From: Cryomorphaceae bacterium
GTDB lineage: Bacteria; Bacteroidota; Bacteroidia; Flavobacteriales; BACL11
Direction of reading: 5' to 3'
NCBI GenBank assembly: GCA_949511925.1
Contig: CATEYX010000099.1
Span: 1 to 16,268, forward strand
Length of the DNA stretch: 16,268 bases
Shown here: positions 5,992 through 13,517 of the stretch, piece by piece
Numbering within the stretch: the first letter of the stretch is position 1
Layout of the letters: every line of letters starts with the position of its first letter
Position numbers and translations under genes: made by a program
The notes under the pieces: model-generated
Database searches by the model: none
Told to the model about the DNA's origin: nothing
What the model saw: only the letters and a program-made list of their open reading frames with translations

Positions 5992-8900
5992 ATGAAAAAA
6001 CAAATATTTTTAGCTTTATCATACGTTCTTATTACCGTTAACTTATTTGGACAGTATAACTCGGTATTGTCTGAGGGGAAATGGTTTAAAATATCGACTA
6101 CTAAGTCTGGTGTTTATAAGTTAGATTACTCTAGTATATTGTCTTTAGGTGTAACTGTAAATAATTTGCAAATTTCAAGTATAAAATTATATGGTAATGG
6201 AGGTGGAATGTTGCCGAAATTAAACTCTGATTTTAGGCATAATGATTTAGTTGAAAACGCCATAAATATTTACGATTCAAATGGTAATGGTGTATTTGAG
6301 AATGGAGATTATATTTTGTTTTATGGACAATCTCCTCATAGTTGGAGATATGATGCTCAATCAAGTTTATTTAAACATGAAACGCATTTATTTTCTGATG
6401 AAGTAAATTATTTTTTAACAGCTGATAATCAATCAGATGGAAAAAGAATTGAGCAGAAACAATCCTTACAAAATCCTACTAAAACAATTACATCATTTAA
6501 TGCATTTTCCTTTCATGAGCTTGAACTTGAAAATTTAATTCATTCGGGAAAAGAGTGGTTTGGAGAACGATTTGATAGTCAAAATAGTCAATCTTTTAAT
6601 TTTAGTTTTCCTAATTTACAAATAACCTCTCCCGTCAGTATAAAAACAGCTGTTGCTGCACGTTCATTAAATTCTTCTGTATTCTCAGTAGCTGTAAATT
6701 CTGATCCATTACAAACTATTTCTGTTCAAAATATTGTTTCAACTTACGCTACAGAGTATGCTAAAGCTTCTTCAAAAACTTCAGCGTATATAGCCTCATC
6801 ATCTAACCTTTCAGTAGATATAGAATATAGCTCAATTGATAATGGTGCATTGTCTTGGTTAAACTATATAGAAGTAAATGCAAGAAGAAAATTGAAAATG
6901 TCAGGAAATTCCTTATTGTTTAGAGATGCAACATCACTTGTGGATGAAGTAGCTTCTTTTGAACTTTCTAATGCTAATGTTGGAATTAGGGTTTGGGATG
7001 TTACCGATCAAACGTCAGTAGTCGAAATGCCAACCTTATTAAGTGCTAATGAACTTTCTTTTAATGATTCTATTAATAAATTGCATGAATATATTGCCTT
7101 TAATAGTAGTGCTTACTTAACGCCTTCTATTGTTGGAGAAGTAGCAAATCAAAATTTACACAATACTGATATTGATGTAGAATATGTGATTGTTTCACAT
7201 CCAAACTTTTTAGTTCCTGCTTATCGTTTAGCTGATTTTCATCAAGAGAAAGATGATATTTCTTCTATCGTTGTTACGCCACAGCAGGTCTATAATGAGT
7301 TTTCTTCAGGAATACAAGATGTTAGTGCCATTCGCGATTTTTTAAGATTTTTATATAAAAGATCAAATTCAAAATTGAAATATGTTTTACTTTTTGGAGA
7401 TGGTTCTTATGATCCTAAAAATAGAGTAGCTAATAATACAAATTTCATTCCAACCTATCAATCTCTAAACTCTACTCATCCAATATATTCTTATGTTACT
7501 GATGATTATTTTGGATTATTAGATGATGATGAGGGTGAATTTATTAATGATTTAGTTGATATTGGAATTGGAAGATTTCCTGCTTCTAGTCTTTCGCAAG
7601 CAAATGTATTAGTGGATAAAGTAGAAAAGTATTATGCAAAAGAATCTTTTGGAAGCTGGAGAAATGATGTTGTTTTTATTGCTGATGATGGAGATGCAAA
7701 TGATGGGAATACACATATGTGGCAAGCTGATAGTTTAGCAAATATTGTGGCAAATAATTATAAAAATATCAATATTAATAAGATTTATTTAGATAATTAT
7801 TTGCAAGAATCTACACCTGGTGGCCCAAGAAGTGAAGCAGCAAATAATGCTATTAATAATAGAATAGACAAAGGAGCGCTACTAATAAATTATTCGGGTC
7901 ATGGTGGGCCTTTAGGTTGGACTGCCGAAAGAATATTAGAGTTAGATCAAATTAATGCTTGGAATAATAGCAATAAATTGCCTTTATTTATGACCGCTAC
8001 TTGCAAATTTTCATATTTTGACAATCCTGAACAAACTTCAGCTGGCGAATATGTTCTTTTAAATCCAAATGGAGGCGCAATTGCTTTGCTAAGTACTACT
8101 AGATTGGTGTATTCACCTCCCAATTATAACTTAAACACTAAATTTATGAATACCCTATTCGAAAGGATTGATGGAGAGTATCCTAGATTAGGAGATGTAT
8201 TTAAACAAACTAAAGTTTTGAGTGGAACATCACTTAATAATAGAAATTTCACTTTACTGGGAGATCCTGCTCTTTGTTTGTCTTATCCTGAATATGAGAT
8301 AGAAACCACAAGTGTTCTAGATACGCTAAAGGCACTGAGTGAAGTAACTATTATGGGAGAAGTTATGGGAGAAAATGGAGTGCTTACTGATTTTAATGGG
8401 ACTGTATATCCAACTGTTTATGATAAAGAAATTATAAGAACTACTTTAGGGCAGGAATCTTGTACCCCAATGCCTTATCGTGATCAAAATAATATAATAT
8501 ATAAAGGTGCTGCCTCAGTTGTTAATGGTAGTTTTTCATTTTCATTTGTTGCTCCTAAGGATATAGCTTATAACTATGGTGCTGGGAAAATTTCATATTA
8601 TGCTGTTTCTGATGATCAAGAGCCAGTAGATGCAGCAGGAAGTGATGATGGTTTTGTTATTGGAGGTACTGCTGATGATATTACTTATGACTATGAAGGG
8701 GCGGAATTAGAAGTGTACATGAACACAAGAAGTTTCTCTGATGGAGGTATAACAGATGAGAATCCTGTTTTATTGGCGGATATTTTTGACTTTAGTGGAA
8801 TCAACACGGTAGGTAACGGTATCGGCCATGATATTACTGCTGTTTTGAATGGGAATACAGCAAGTCCTTATGTGTTGAATGATTTTTATGAAGCAAATAA

Positions 8901-9351
8901 AGATGATTACACTAGAGGGGTGGTTAGTTTTCCATTCTATAATTTAGCTAAAGGAGAGCATACCTTAACCCTTAAGGTTTGGGATGTATTTAATAATTCT
9001 TCTGATGCGACAATTACTTTTGTTGTTGCTGATGATAACGAATTTACAATTTCTGATTATAGTACTTATCCTAATCCTTTTTCAAATTCTACTGATATAT
9101 ACTTTCAGCACAATAAACCGAATCAGAACTTAGATGTATTTTTAGAGATTTATTCAATAACTGGAACTTTAGTTTATAAATATGAAGAAAGTTATAGTGA
9201 TAATGGATATAGGATAGGTCCGATTCCGTGGTATGGAGATGATGAATATGGAGGGAAATTAAGTGCAGGAATGTATATTGCAAAACTAGCAGTGAGTAGT
9301 TCAGATGGTGATTTCACATCAAAATCCATAAGAATTATACTATTGCCCTAA
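5992..9351 (+). CDS. porU: Type IX secretion system sortase / signal peptidase PorU (C25 gingipain-like)
   Basis: From the ATG at 5992 the product is 1119 residues with a signal peptide ending LFGQ (about 1-20). The longer frame beginning at 5971 is rejected because its ATG lies upstream of the -7 box and would put seven residues ahead of the signal peptide. An N-terminal beta-rich region (to ~395) is followed by a C25 gingipain-like peptidase domain (~398-765). That domain shows FGDGSYDP, the catalytic His637 in NYSGHGGP and the catalytic Cys671 in TATCKFSYFDNP, and closes with LLGDPAL. A beta-rich stretch then leads to a T9SS-type C-terminal domain (~1015-1119) with YPNPFSN, YSITGTLVY and GKLSAGMYIAKL. 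Known role: in the outer-membrane attachment complex PorU removes the C-terminal sorting domain from T9SS cargo and links cargo to anionic lipopolysaccharide or releases it. Both catalytic residues are present, so it should be active. It lies upstream of porV and divergent from porP-gldJ. Confidence 0.95.
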   Translation: MKKQIFLALSYVLITVNLFGQYNSVLSEGKWFKISTTKSGVYKLDYSSILSLGVTVNNLQISSIKLYGNGGGMLPKLNSDFRHNDLVENAINIYDSNGNGVFENGDYILFYGQSPHSWRYDAQSSLFKHETHLFSDEVNYFLTADNQSDGKRIEQKQSLQNPTKTITSFNAFSFHELELENLIHSGKEWFGERFDSQNSQSFNFSFPNLQITSPVSIKTAVAARSLNSSVFSVAVNSDPLQTISVQNIVSTYATEYAKASSKTSAYIASSSNLSVDIEYSSIDNGALSWLNYIEVNARRKLKMSGNSLLFRDATSLVDEVASFELSNANVGIRVWDVTDQTSVVEMPTLLSANELSFNDSINKLHEYIAFNSSAYLTPSIVGEVANQNLHNTDIDVEYVIVSHPNFLVPAYRLADFHQEKDDISSIVVTPQQVYNEFSSGIQDVSAIRDFLRFLYKRSNSKLKYVLLFGDGSYDPKNRVANNTNFIPTYQSLNSTHPIYSYVTDDYFGLLDDDEGEFINDLVDIGIGRFPASSLSQANVLVDKVEKYYAKESFGSWRNDVVFIADDGDANDGNTHMWQADSLANIVANNYKNININKIYLDNYLQESTPGGPRSEAANNAINNRIDKGALLINYSGHGGPLGWTAERILELDQINAWNNSNKLPLFMTATCKFSYFDNPEQTSAGEYVLLNPNGGAIALLSTTRLVYSPPNYNLNTKFMNTLFERIDGEYPRLGDVFKQTKVLSGTSLNNRNFTLLGDPALCLSYPEYEIETTSVLDTLKALSEVTIMGEVMGENGVLTDFNGTVYPTVYDKEIIRTTLGQESCTPMPYRDQNNIIYKGAASVVNGSFSFSFVAPKDIAYNYGAGKISYYAVSDDQEPVDAAGSDDGFVIGGTADDITYDYEGAELEVYMNTRSFSDGGITDENPVLLADIFDFSGINTVGNGIGHDITAVLNGNTASPYVLNDFYEANKDDYTRGVVSFPFYNLAKGEHTLTLKVWDVFNNSSDATITFVVADDNEFTISDYSTYPNPFSNSTDIYFQHNKPNQNLDVFLEIYSITGTLVYKYEESYSDNGYRIGPIPWYGDDEYGGKLSAGMYIAKLAVSSSDGDFTSKSIRIILLP

Positions 9352-9382
9352 TAGATTCGTTCAAGTCAACATAAAAAAAAAG

Positions 9383-9390
9383 TATATTTG
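9383..9390 (+). promoter_or_regulatory. Candidate -7 element for porV-ispF
   Basis: TATATTTG at 9383-9390 matches TAnnTTTG. A weak GTTC at 9359-9362 is in place for a -33 element, with a 20-base spacer. Transcription would start near 9396, about 12 bases before the porV ATG. This suggests porV and ispF can be transcribed separately from porU, although readthrough across the 56-base gap, which holds no terminator hairpin, is also likely. Confidence 0.45.
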
Positions 9391-9407
9391 CAAACTAAAT
9401 TTAAGAA

Positions 9408-10580
9408 ATGAAGAAAATAACAGGAATAATTTGTGCATTATCAGTAGTTTTTAATGTTTTTGCACAGGACCCAACTTATGATGATTTAACAGGGGGTTTA
9501 AATACAATTACAACTGCTGTACCATTTTTACTAATTTCACCTGATTCTAAGGCAGGAGCTATGGGTGATGTTGGTGTGGCTACTACACCTGATGCAAATT
9601 CAATACATTGGAATCCTGCAAAACTGGCTTTCGTTGATGATGATATGGGTTTTTCCATGTCTTATGTGCCATGGCTTAGAGCTCTTGTTCCAGATATTAA
9701 TTTATCTTATTTAGCAGGATATAGAAAGTTGAATGATAATGAAGCTATTGGTTTGGAATTGCGATATTTTTCATTAGGAGATATTACTTTTACTGATATT
9801 TTGGGAACTACAATTGGACAGTATAAGCCAAGTGAGTTTGCTTTAGGAACTTCATATTCTCGTAAACTTTCTGATAATTTTTCATTAGCAATATCAGGTC
9901 GATATATTTATTCTAATTTAACAGGCGGTCAAGCGGCTGGAGGTATCCCAACAGTTGCAGGACAATCAATAGCTGCTGATCTTGCAGGTTATTACACAAA
10001 TCCTATTAGGCTGGGAGGTAAGGATTTTGACTTGGCAATTGGAGGCAATATATCAAATATTGGTAGTAAAATCTCTTATACTGAAACGTCAGTTAAGGAT
10101 TTTATTCCAATTAACTTAAGATTAGGAACTGCAATAGGCGCAGAATTTGACGACTATAATAAAATGTCTTTTGCATTTGATATTAATAAATTGTTAGTAC
10201 CTACTCCTGCTGTATATAATAATGAAGGAGAGATTACTATAGGTCAAGATCCTAACGTTTCTGTTGTTTCAGGTATTTTTCAATCATTTGGTGATGCTCC
10301 AGGAGGAACAAAAGAGGAGTTTCGTGAAATCAATTATTCTATAGGTACAGAATATTGGTATGCTAATCAGTTTGCTATACGGGCAGGTTACTTTTTCGAA
10401 CATGATACCAAGGGAGGTAGAAAGTTCTTTACTTTTGGTTCAGGAGTTAAGTATAATGTTTTTGCACTTGATTTTTCGTACTTAATAAATGCTAGTCGTG
10501 CAATTAATGGTAATAATCCTTTAGCAAACACTATGCGTTTTACATTAGTGTTTGACTTTGGAGCAATTAGAGAAAGCTAA
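9408..10580 (+). CDS. porV: Type IX secretion outer-membrane shuttle protein PorV (LptO)
   Basis: The 390-residue product has a signal peptide ending in NVFA before QDP (cleavage after residue 19). The hallmark N-terminal block of PorV follows: TAVPFLLISPDSKAGAMGD (36-54), then GVATTPDANSIHWNPAKLAF (56-75), with a FadL/PorV-like beta-barrel over the rest and an amphipathic last strand (MRFTLVFDFG). Known role: PorV binds the C-terminal sorting domain of T9SS cargo as it leaves the SprA translocon and delivers it to the PorU-containing attachment complex. The length is normal for the family (about 380-400). It follows porU by 56 bases and precedes ispF by 2 bases. The closely related PorQ is less likely, given the strong match at SPDSKAGAMGD and the position next to porU. 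Confidence 0.95.
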   Translation: MKKITGIICALSVVFNVFAQDPTYDDLTGGLNTITTAVPFLLISPDSKAGAMGDVGVATTPDANSIHWNPAKLAFVDDDMGFSMSYVPWLRALVPDINLSYLAGYRKLNDNEAIGLELRYFSLGDITFTDILGTTIGQYKPSEFALGTSYSRKLSDNFSLAISGRYIYSNLTGGQAAGGIPTVAGQSIAADLAGYYTNPIRLGGKDFDLAIGGNISNIGSKISYTETSVKDFIPINLRLGTAIGAEFDDYNKMSFAFDINKLLVPTPAVYNNEGEITIGQDPNVSVVSGIFQSFGDAPGGTKEEFREINYSIGTEYWYANQFAIRAGYFFEHDTKGGRKFFTFGSGVKYNVFALDFSYLINASRAINGNNPLANTMRFTLVFDFGAIRES

Positions 10581-10582
10581 TT

Positions 10583-11062
10583 ATGAGTTTTAGAGTAGGT
10601 TTCTGTTTTGATGTACATCAGTTAAAAGTTGGTTTAGACTTTTGGTTAGGAGGGATAATTGTTCCTCACACCAAAGGAGGTCTTGGTCATTCTGATGCTG
10701 ATGTTTTAATTCACACTATTTGTGATGCGCTTTTAGGGGCAGCTAATCTTGGAGATATAGGAAAACATTTCCCAGATACTGCAGCTGAGTATAAAGGAAT
10801 TGATAGTAAAATTTTACTAAAAGAAGTGATGCTTTTGGTTCGAAATCAAGGATATGAAATTGGCAATATTGATTCAACTGTTTGTTTGCAAAAACCAAAA
10901 ATAGGCCCTTACATTCCAGAAATGAAAAAGGTCTTATCTATTTGTATGAATATTGATATTGATCAGCTTTCCATCAAAGCAACTACAACAGAAAAGCTAA
11001 GCTTTGTTGGCAGGGAAGAAGGTGTTTCAGCTTATGCAACAGTTTTGATTAATAAGATTTAA
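10583..11062 (+). CDS. ispF: 2-C-methyl-D-erythritol 2,4-cyclodiphosphate synthase IspF
   Basis: IspF closes the cyclodiphosphate ring in the MEP route to isopentenyl diphosphate. The 159-residue product is full length. It shows the metal ligands Asp10 and His12 (FDVHQL) and His44 (VLIHTICDALLGA), with GHSDAD at 35-40, FPDT at 63-66, KGIDS at 71-75, KPKIGPY at 104-110, TTTEKL at 134-139 and GREEG at 143-147. Two small departures from the common pattern are visible: Ala39 where HSDGD is usual, and Ser140 where GFVGREEG usually has Gly. Neither removes a catalytic or metal-binding residue. The gene begins 2 bases after the porV stop, so it is probably co-transcribed, and its last 4 bases overlap the end of the convergent DUF4442 gene. 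Its presence indicates that this organism makes isoprenoids by the MEP pathway. Confidence 0.96.
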   Translation: MSFRVGFCFDVHQLKVGLDFWLGGIIVPHTKGGLGHSDADVLIHTICDALLGAANLGDIGKHFPDTAAEYKGIDSKILLKEVMLLVRNQGYEIGNIDSTVCLQKPKIGPYIPEMKKVLSICMNIDIDQLSIKATTTEKLSFVGREEGVSAYATVLINKI

Positions 11063-11535
11063 AACCCAATTTTACTTTTAATTTTATTATCTCTTAAATA
11101 AACAAGCATTTCTGCTTCAGCACAAACTACTCCTTTAGTGTTAATAGCTTGTACGGAATGCCATTTTTCAAATTTCCCAAATTTATTTAAAGCATTTTCA
11201 GCTTCTTTTATATCATCATAACTTACATTAAAGGTGATTTGGAGATCAGTATTAGCAGGTCGCTTGTATTTTATGTTAGCACTTTTTAACCAAATTTCTA
11301 ATTTTCTATCTTTCTGCTGAAAAATATTGTAATACATAGTAGGAAAGTAAGGATCGAAAGCAGAGAATATTGTTCCTCCAAAAATAGTTTTGTGGAAATT
11401 CATATTCAGTATTGATTTTCTGAGAACTACTTTGAATTCAGTATAATCCTCTGATACTTTTTTCAGTACAATTCGATTGAAGAAAAGGGGTGGGAAAATA
11501 TTGAGTATAAAACGTAAAATTATTCGTCTAAACAT
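11059..11535 (-). CDS. DUF4442 hotdog-fold protein (thioesterase superfamily)
   Basis: The 158-residue product resembles the DUF4442 family, a hotdog-fold group related to acyl-CoA thioesterases. Visible features: a hydrophobic N-terminal helix (LRFILNIFPPLFF), a central HKTIFGGTIFSAFDP segment (about 48-62) in the position of the hotdog helix, and beta strands with KYKRPAN and the C-terminal CAEAEMLVYL strand. No function has been settled for this family; thioesterase activity on a lipid-linked substrate would be an inference from the fold. It may associate with the membrane through the N-terminal hydrophobic helix. The gene is convergent with ispF (4-base overlap at the stops) and lies downstream of the peroxiredoxin terminator. 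A TAnnTTTG box 5 bases before the ATG suggests its own promoter and a leaderless message. Confidence 0.75.
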   Translation of the reverse strand: MFRRIILRFILNIFPPLFFNRIVLKKVSEDYTEFKVVLRKSILNMNFHKTIFGGTIFSAFDPYFPTMYYNIFQQKDRKLEIWLKSANIKYKRPANTDLQITFNVSYDDIKEAENALNKFGKFEKWHSVQAINTKGVVCAEAEMLVYLRDNKIKSKIGF

Positions 11536-11540
11536 AAAAT

Positions 11541-11548
11541 CAAAAGTA
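11541..11548 (-). promoter_or_regulatory. Candidate -7 element of the DUF4442 gene
   Basis: On the minus strand 11548-11541 reads TACTTTTG, an exact TAnnTTTG match, ending 5 bases before the ATG at 11535. No convincing -33 element is seen at 19-21 bases; a TTTG in the terminator loop (11565-11562) is only 13 bases away. The box directly follows the T-run of the peroxiredoxin terminator. Confidence 0.4.
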
Positions 11549-11550
11549 AT

Positions 11551-11574
11551 AAAAAAGCCTGCAAATGCAGGCTT
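11551..11574 (-). terminator. Rho-independent terminator of the peroxiredoxin gene
   Basis: An inverted repeat pairs 11555-11562 (AAGCCTGC) with 11567-11574 (GCAGGCTT), a stem of at least 8 bp with the 4-base loop AAAT on the plus strand. On the minus strand the stem runs into T residues at 11556-11551. It lies 28 bases beyond the peroxiredoxin stop, the standard place for an intrinsic terminator. Confidence 0.88.
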
Positions 11575-11601
11575 CTTTCTTTTATATAAGTGTAATTATG
11601 C

Positions 11602-12234
11602 TTAATGCTTTGACAAGTAATTAGCAACTCCTTCATGCGATTCTTTCATTGCTTCTTCCCCTTTACTCCAGTTTGCAGGGCAAACCTCTCCATTTTCTTC
11701 AAAATGCTGTAATGAATCCACCATTCTTAAGGCTTCATCAACATTTCTTCCTAATGGGAAATTATTGATTAGTTGATGTTGCACAACACCCTTTTTGTCG
11801 ATTAAGAATAAACCTCTGAAAGCAATCATTGGTCCTGTAGCGACCATGTTGTCGTTTTCATCTAATTCATAATTTCCACATAGTACACCAAAATTGGCTG
11901 AGATAGTTTTGTCAGTGTCGGCAACTATTGGATAAGTAATTCCTTGAATTCCTCCTTCAGCTTTAGGCATTTGTAACCATCCCCAGTGCGACTGCTCAGT
12001 ATCAGTTGAACAAGCAACTACTGCACATCCTCTTGCTTCAAATTCAGCTAATTTATTTTGAAATGCAAATAATTCTGTTGGGCAAACAAAAGTAAAATCT
12101 TTTGGATAAAAGAAAAACAAAACCGGCTTTTCTCCTACAAATTGCTCTAATGAAAATCCTTTTACAAATTCACCACCGTTAACTACTGCTTGCGCAGAGA
12201 ATGAAGGTGCTTTTTTTCCTACTAATATTGACAT
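11602..12234 (-). CDS. Typical 2-Cys peroxiredoxin (AhpC/Prx1 type)
   Basis: This enzyme reduces hydrogen peroxide, organic peroxides and peroxynitrite using a peroxidatic cysteine. The 210-residue product has Cys51 in FTFVCPTEL, the conserved Arg140 in AFRGLFLID, and the resolving Cys185 in GEVCPANW, so it is a complete typical 2-Cys enzyme that should dimerise head to tail. A GGIQG segment at 94-98 occupies the GGLG position linked to sensitivity to overoxidation in some family members. Three further Cys (70, 75, 119) are present. It lacks a signal peptide and is cytoplasmic. The electron donor (thioredoxin or AhpF) is not encoded here. It is a single-gene unit, with its own terminator 28 bases downstream and a 61-base upstream gap holding an imperfect palindrome that might be a regulator site. 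Confidence 0.95.
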   Translation of the reverse strand: MSILVGKKAPSFSAQAVVNGGEFVKGFSLEQFVGEKPVLFFFYPKDFTFVCPTELFAFQNKLAEFEARGCAVVACSTDTEQSHWGWLQMPKAEGGIQGITYPIVADTDKTISANFGVLCGNYELDENDNMVATGPMIAFRGLFLIDKKGVVQHQLINNFPLGRNVDEALRMVDSLQHFEENGEVCPANWSKGEEAMKESHEGVANYLSKH

Positions 12235-12264
12235 AATATTTTCTTTTATTAATTATTAAAACGG

Positions 12265-12281
12265 TTGTAAAATTACTACAA
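12265..12281 (-). promoter_or_regulatory. Imperfect palindrome upstream of the peroxiredoxin gene, possible operator
   Basis: Positions 12265-12281 (plus strand TTGTAAAATTACTACAA) form a 17-base imperfect inverted repeat with 5-base arms TTGTA/TACAA. It lies 31-47 bases upstream of the ATG at 12234. The minus strand contains TAATTTTA here, one base off the -7 consensus, so a bound protein could overlap the promoter. Peroxide regulators often act at such genes, but I cannot match this to a defined OxyR or PerR site. Confidence 0.25.
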
Positions 12282-12295
12282 AATAAGGAGATACC

Positions 12296-12823
12296 TTATA
12301 TTTTAGAAAGAATAAAATTGACTCTTTCGCTTACTGATAGTTTGGGAACTTTTACTAAAGTATAGCCAAGAGATTTATAAGTTTCAGTTAATGAGCTTTC
12401 AATATTAATAGCTGATTTTATATCCTCCATTCGTTCACCATCATTAATGTATATTTCTTCCCAAAAGGGAGTGATGAATACTTGTTTATTAAAAATACAT
12501 TGTTTTGTAATTTGAGTGATTTCAGTTGTTATCCCTAACTTATTTGCCTTTAAGTAAGCAATACAATCAATGCTGCTTCTGTCGAAAAAATAATTTTCAT
12601 TTTCTGAACTGTTTAAATATTGTTCTTTACGCAAGTTAGCAATATGGTTTTCAAAAGCAATTTGATTTTTCCAAGGTAAAATATCTCCTCCAATAATTAT
12701 TTGTTCTGCAATAATCTCTCTTGAAATTTCTTCTGCACATGAGTAACCCTTTTGCATAAGGGCCTTAATGATAGCTGTTTTTCCAGTTCCTGGAGCTCCA
12801 GTAATTATGTATTTGTGGTTCAT
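12296..12823 (-). CDS. AAA_28-family P-loop ATPase of unknown function
   Basis: The 175-residue product begins with a P-loop, GAPGTGKT at 9-16, followed by EEISREII (31-38) and FFDRSSIDC (79-87), whose Asp81-Arg82 sits where Walker B or an acceptor-binding site would be. This pattern fits the AAA_28 family of small predicted NTPases or kinases related to the NadR ribosylnicotinamide-kinase-like fold. The length is normal for a stand-alone domain. Substrate and partner are unknown; a nucleoside or small-molecule kinase activity is possible by fold only. It is the last gene of the minus-strand operon, starting one base after the ZIP transporter stop, so it is probably translationally coupled to it. 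Nothing else in the sequence ties it to metal transport. Confidence 0.8.
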   Translation of the reverse strand: MNHKYIITGAPGTGKTAIIKALMQKGYSCAEEISREIIAEQIIIGGDILPWKNQIAFENHIANLRKEQYLNSSENENYFFDRSSIDCIAYLKANKLGITTEITQITKQCIFNKQVFITPFWEEIYINDGERMEDIKSAINIESSLTETYKSLGYTLVKVPKLSVSERVNFILSKI

Positions 12824-12824
12824 T

Positions 12825-13517
12825 TTAAAGGCTCAACATAACTATAACCGCACCAACAATTATAGCTAAAATCTTTTGAGTGCTGAACTTATGACCATCA
12901 CTACTTTCAAAAAGAATAGTAGTAGAAATGTGTAAAAATATACCAATAACCATGGCCATAATTTCATTGTGATAATTTGCTAGAGCTGTAAAAAAACTTC
13001 CAGCAAAAACTCCTATTGGTGCCATCAATGCGAAAAGCAGTAAATAGAAATAGGCTTTTTGTTTTGATATATTACTTTGTAAAAAGAAAGTCATAAGTAC
13101 AATAGCAACTGGCATTTTATGTAAAACAATTCCTGTAAGCAAAGCATTATGAGCGTGTTGGTGTAAATGTCCGCCTAAAGGCACTCCTTCTAGTAAAGCA
13201 TGCAAACAAAGGCTAATAAGTACAGAAAAAGGAATTACATTGCTTTTGTGGAAATGCCCATGTTCTATGCCTTGCGAAAAATACTCTAACAATATCTGGA
13301 TTAGAAAACCACCCAAAATAAATAATCCGATATTCTGATTTGTATTGTGTTCGAACAGTTCAGGTAATAGGTGTAATACACTTACGGCTAACAAATAAGC
13401 CCCACTAAAAGTAAGGAGTAATTGTATATTCTTACTTTTCTTTGGTTTAAAAATTTCGACTACAATTGCACCCGCAATTACGGAAGCAAACAATAATCCT
13501 AGTGTTGTTAAATTCAT
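12825..13517 (-). CDS. ZIP family divalent metal transporter
   Basis: From the ATG at 13517 the product is 230 residues, nearly all hydrophobic, with about eight membrane segments. It has the ZIP signature HALLEGVPLG (His106 and Glu110 in TM4) and HKMP (His133 in TM5), the metal-binding residues of the transport path. HLLPE at 49-53 lies in TM2. Histidine-rich stretches EHGHFH (86-91) and HLHQHAHN (117-124) face loops and may bind metal. ZIP proteins move zinc, iron or related metals into the cytoplasm; the exact metal cannot be told. The longer frame begins with a TTG at 13526. The ATG at 13517 is preferred because it forms a classic ATGA overlap with the methyltransferase stop. It lies in the middle of a tightly packed operon, with the AAA_28 gene one base downstream. 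Confidence 0.9.
   Translation of the reverse strand: MNLTTLGLLFASVIAGAIVVEIFKPKKSKNIQLLLTFSGAYLLAVSVLHLLPELFEHNTNQNIGLFILGGFLIQILLEYFSQGIEHGHFHKSNVIPFSVLISLCLHALLEGVPLGGHLHQHAHNALLTGIVLHKMPVAIVLMTFFLQSNISKQKAYFYLLLFALMAPIGVFAGSFFTALANYHNEIMAMVIGIFLHISTTILFESSDGHKFSTQKILAIIVGAVIVMLSL

Noticed and set aside
11040..11100. Terminator between convergent ispF and the DUF4442 gene
   Set aside because: The genes overlap by 4 bases and no stable hairpin can be drawn.
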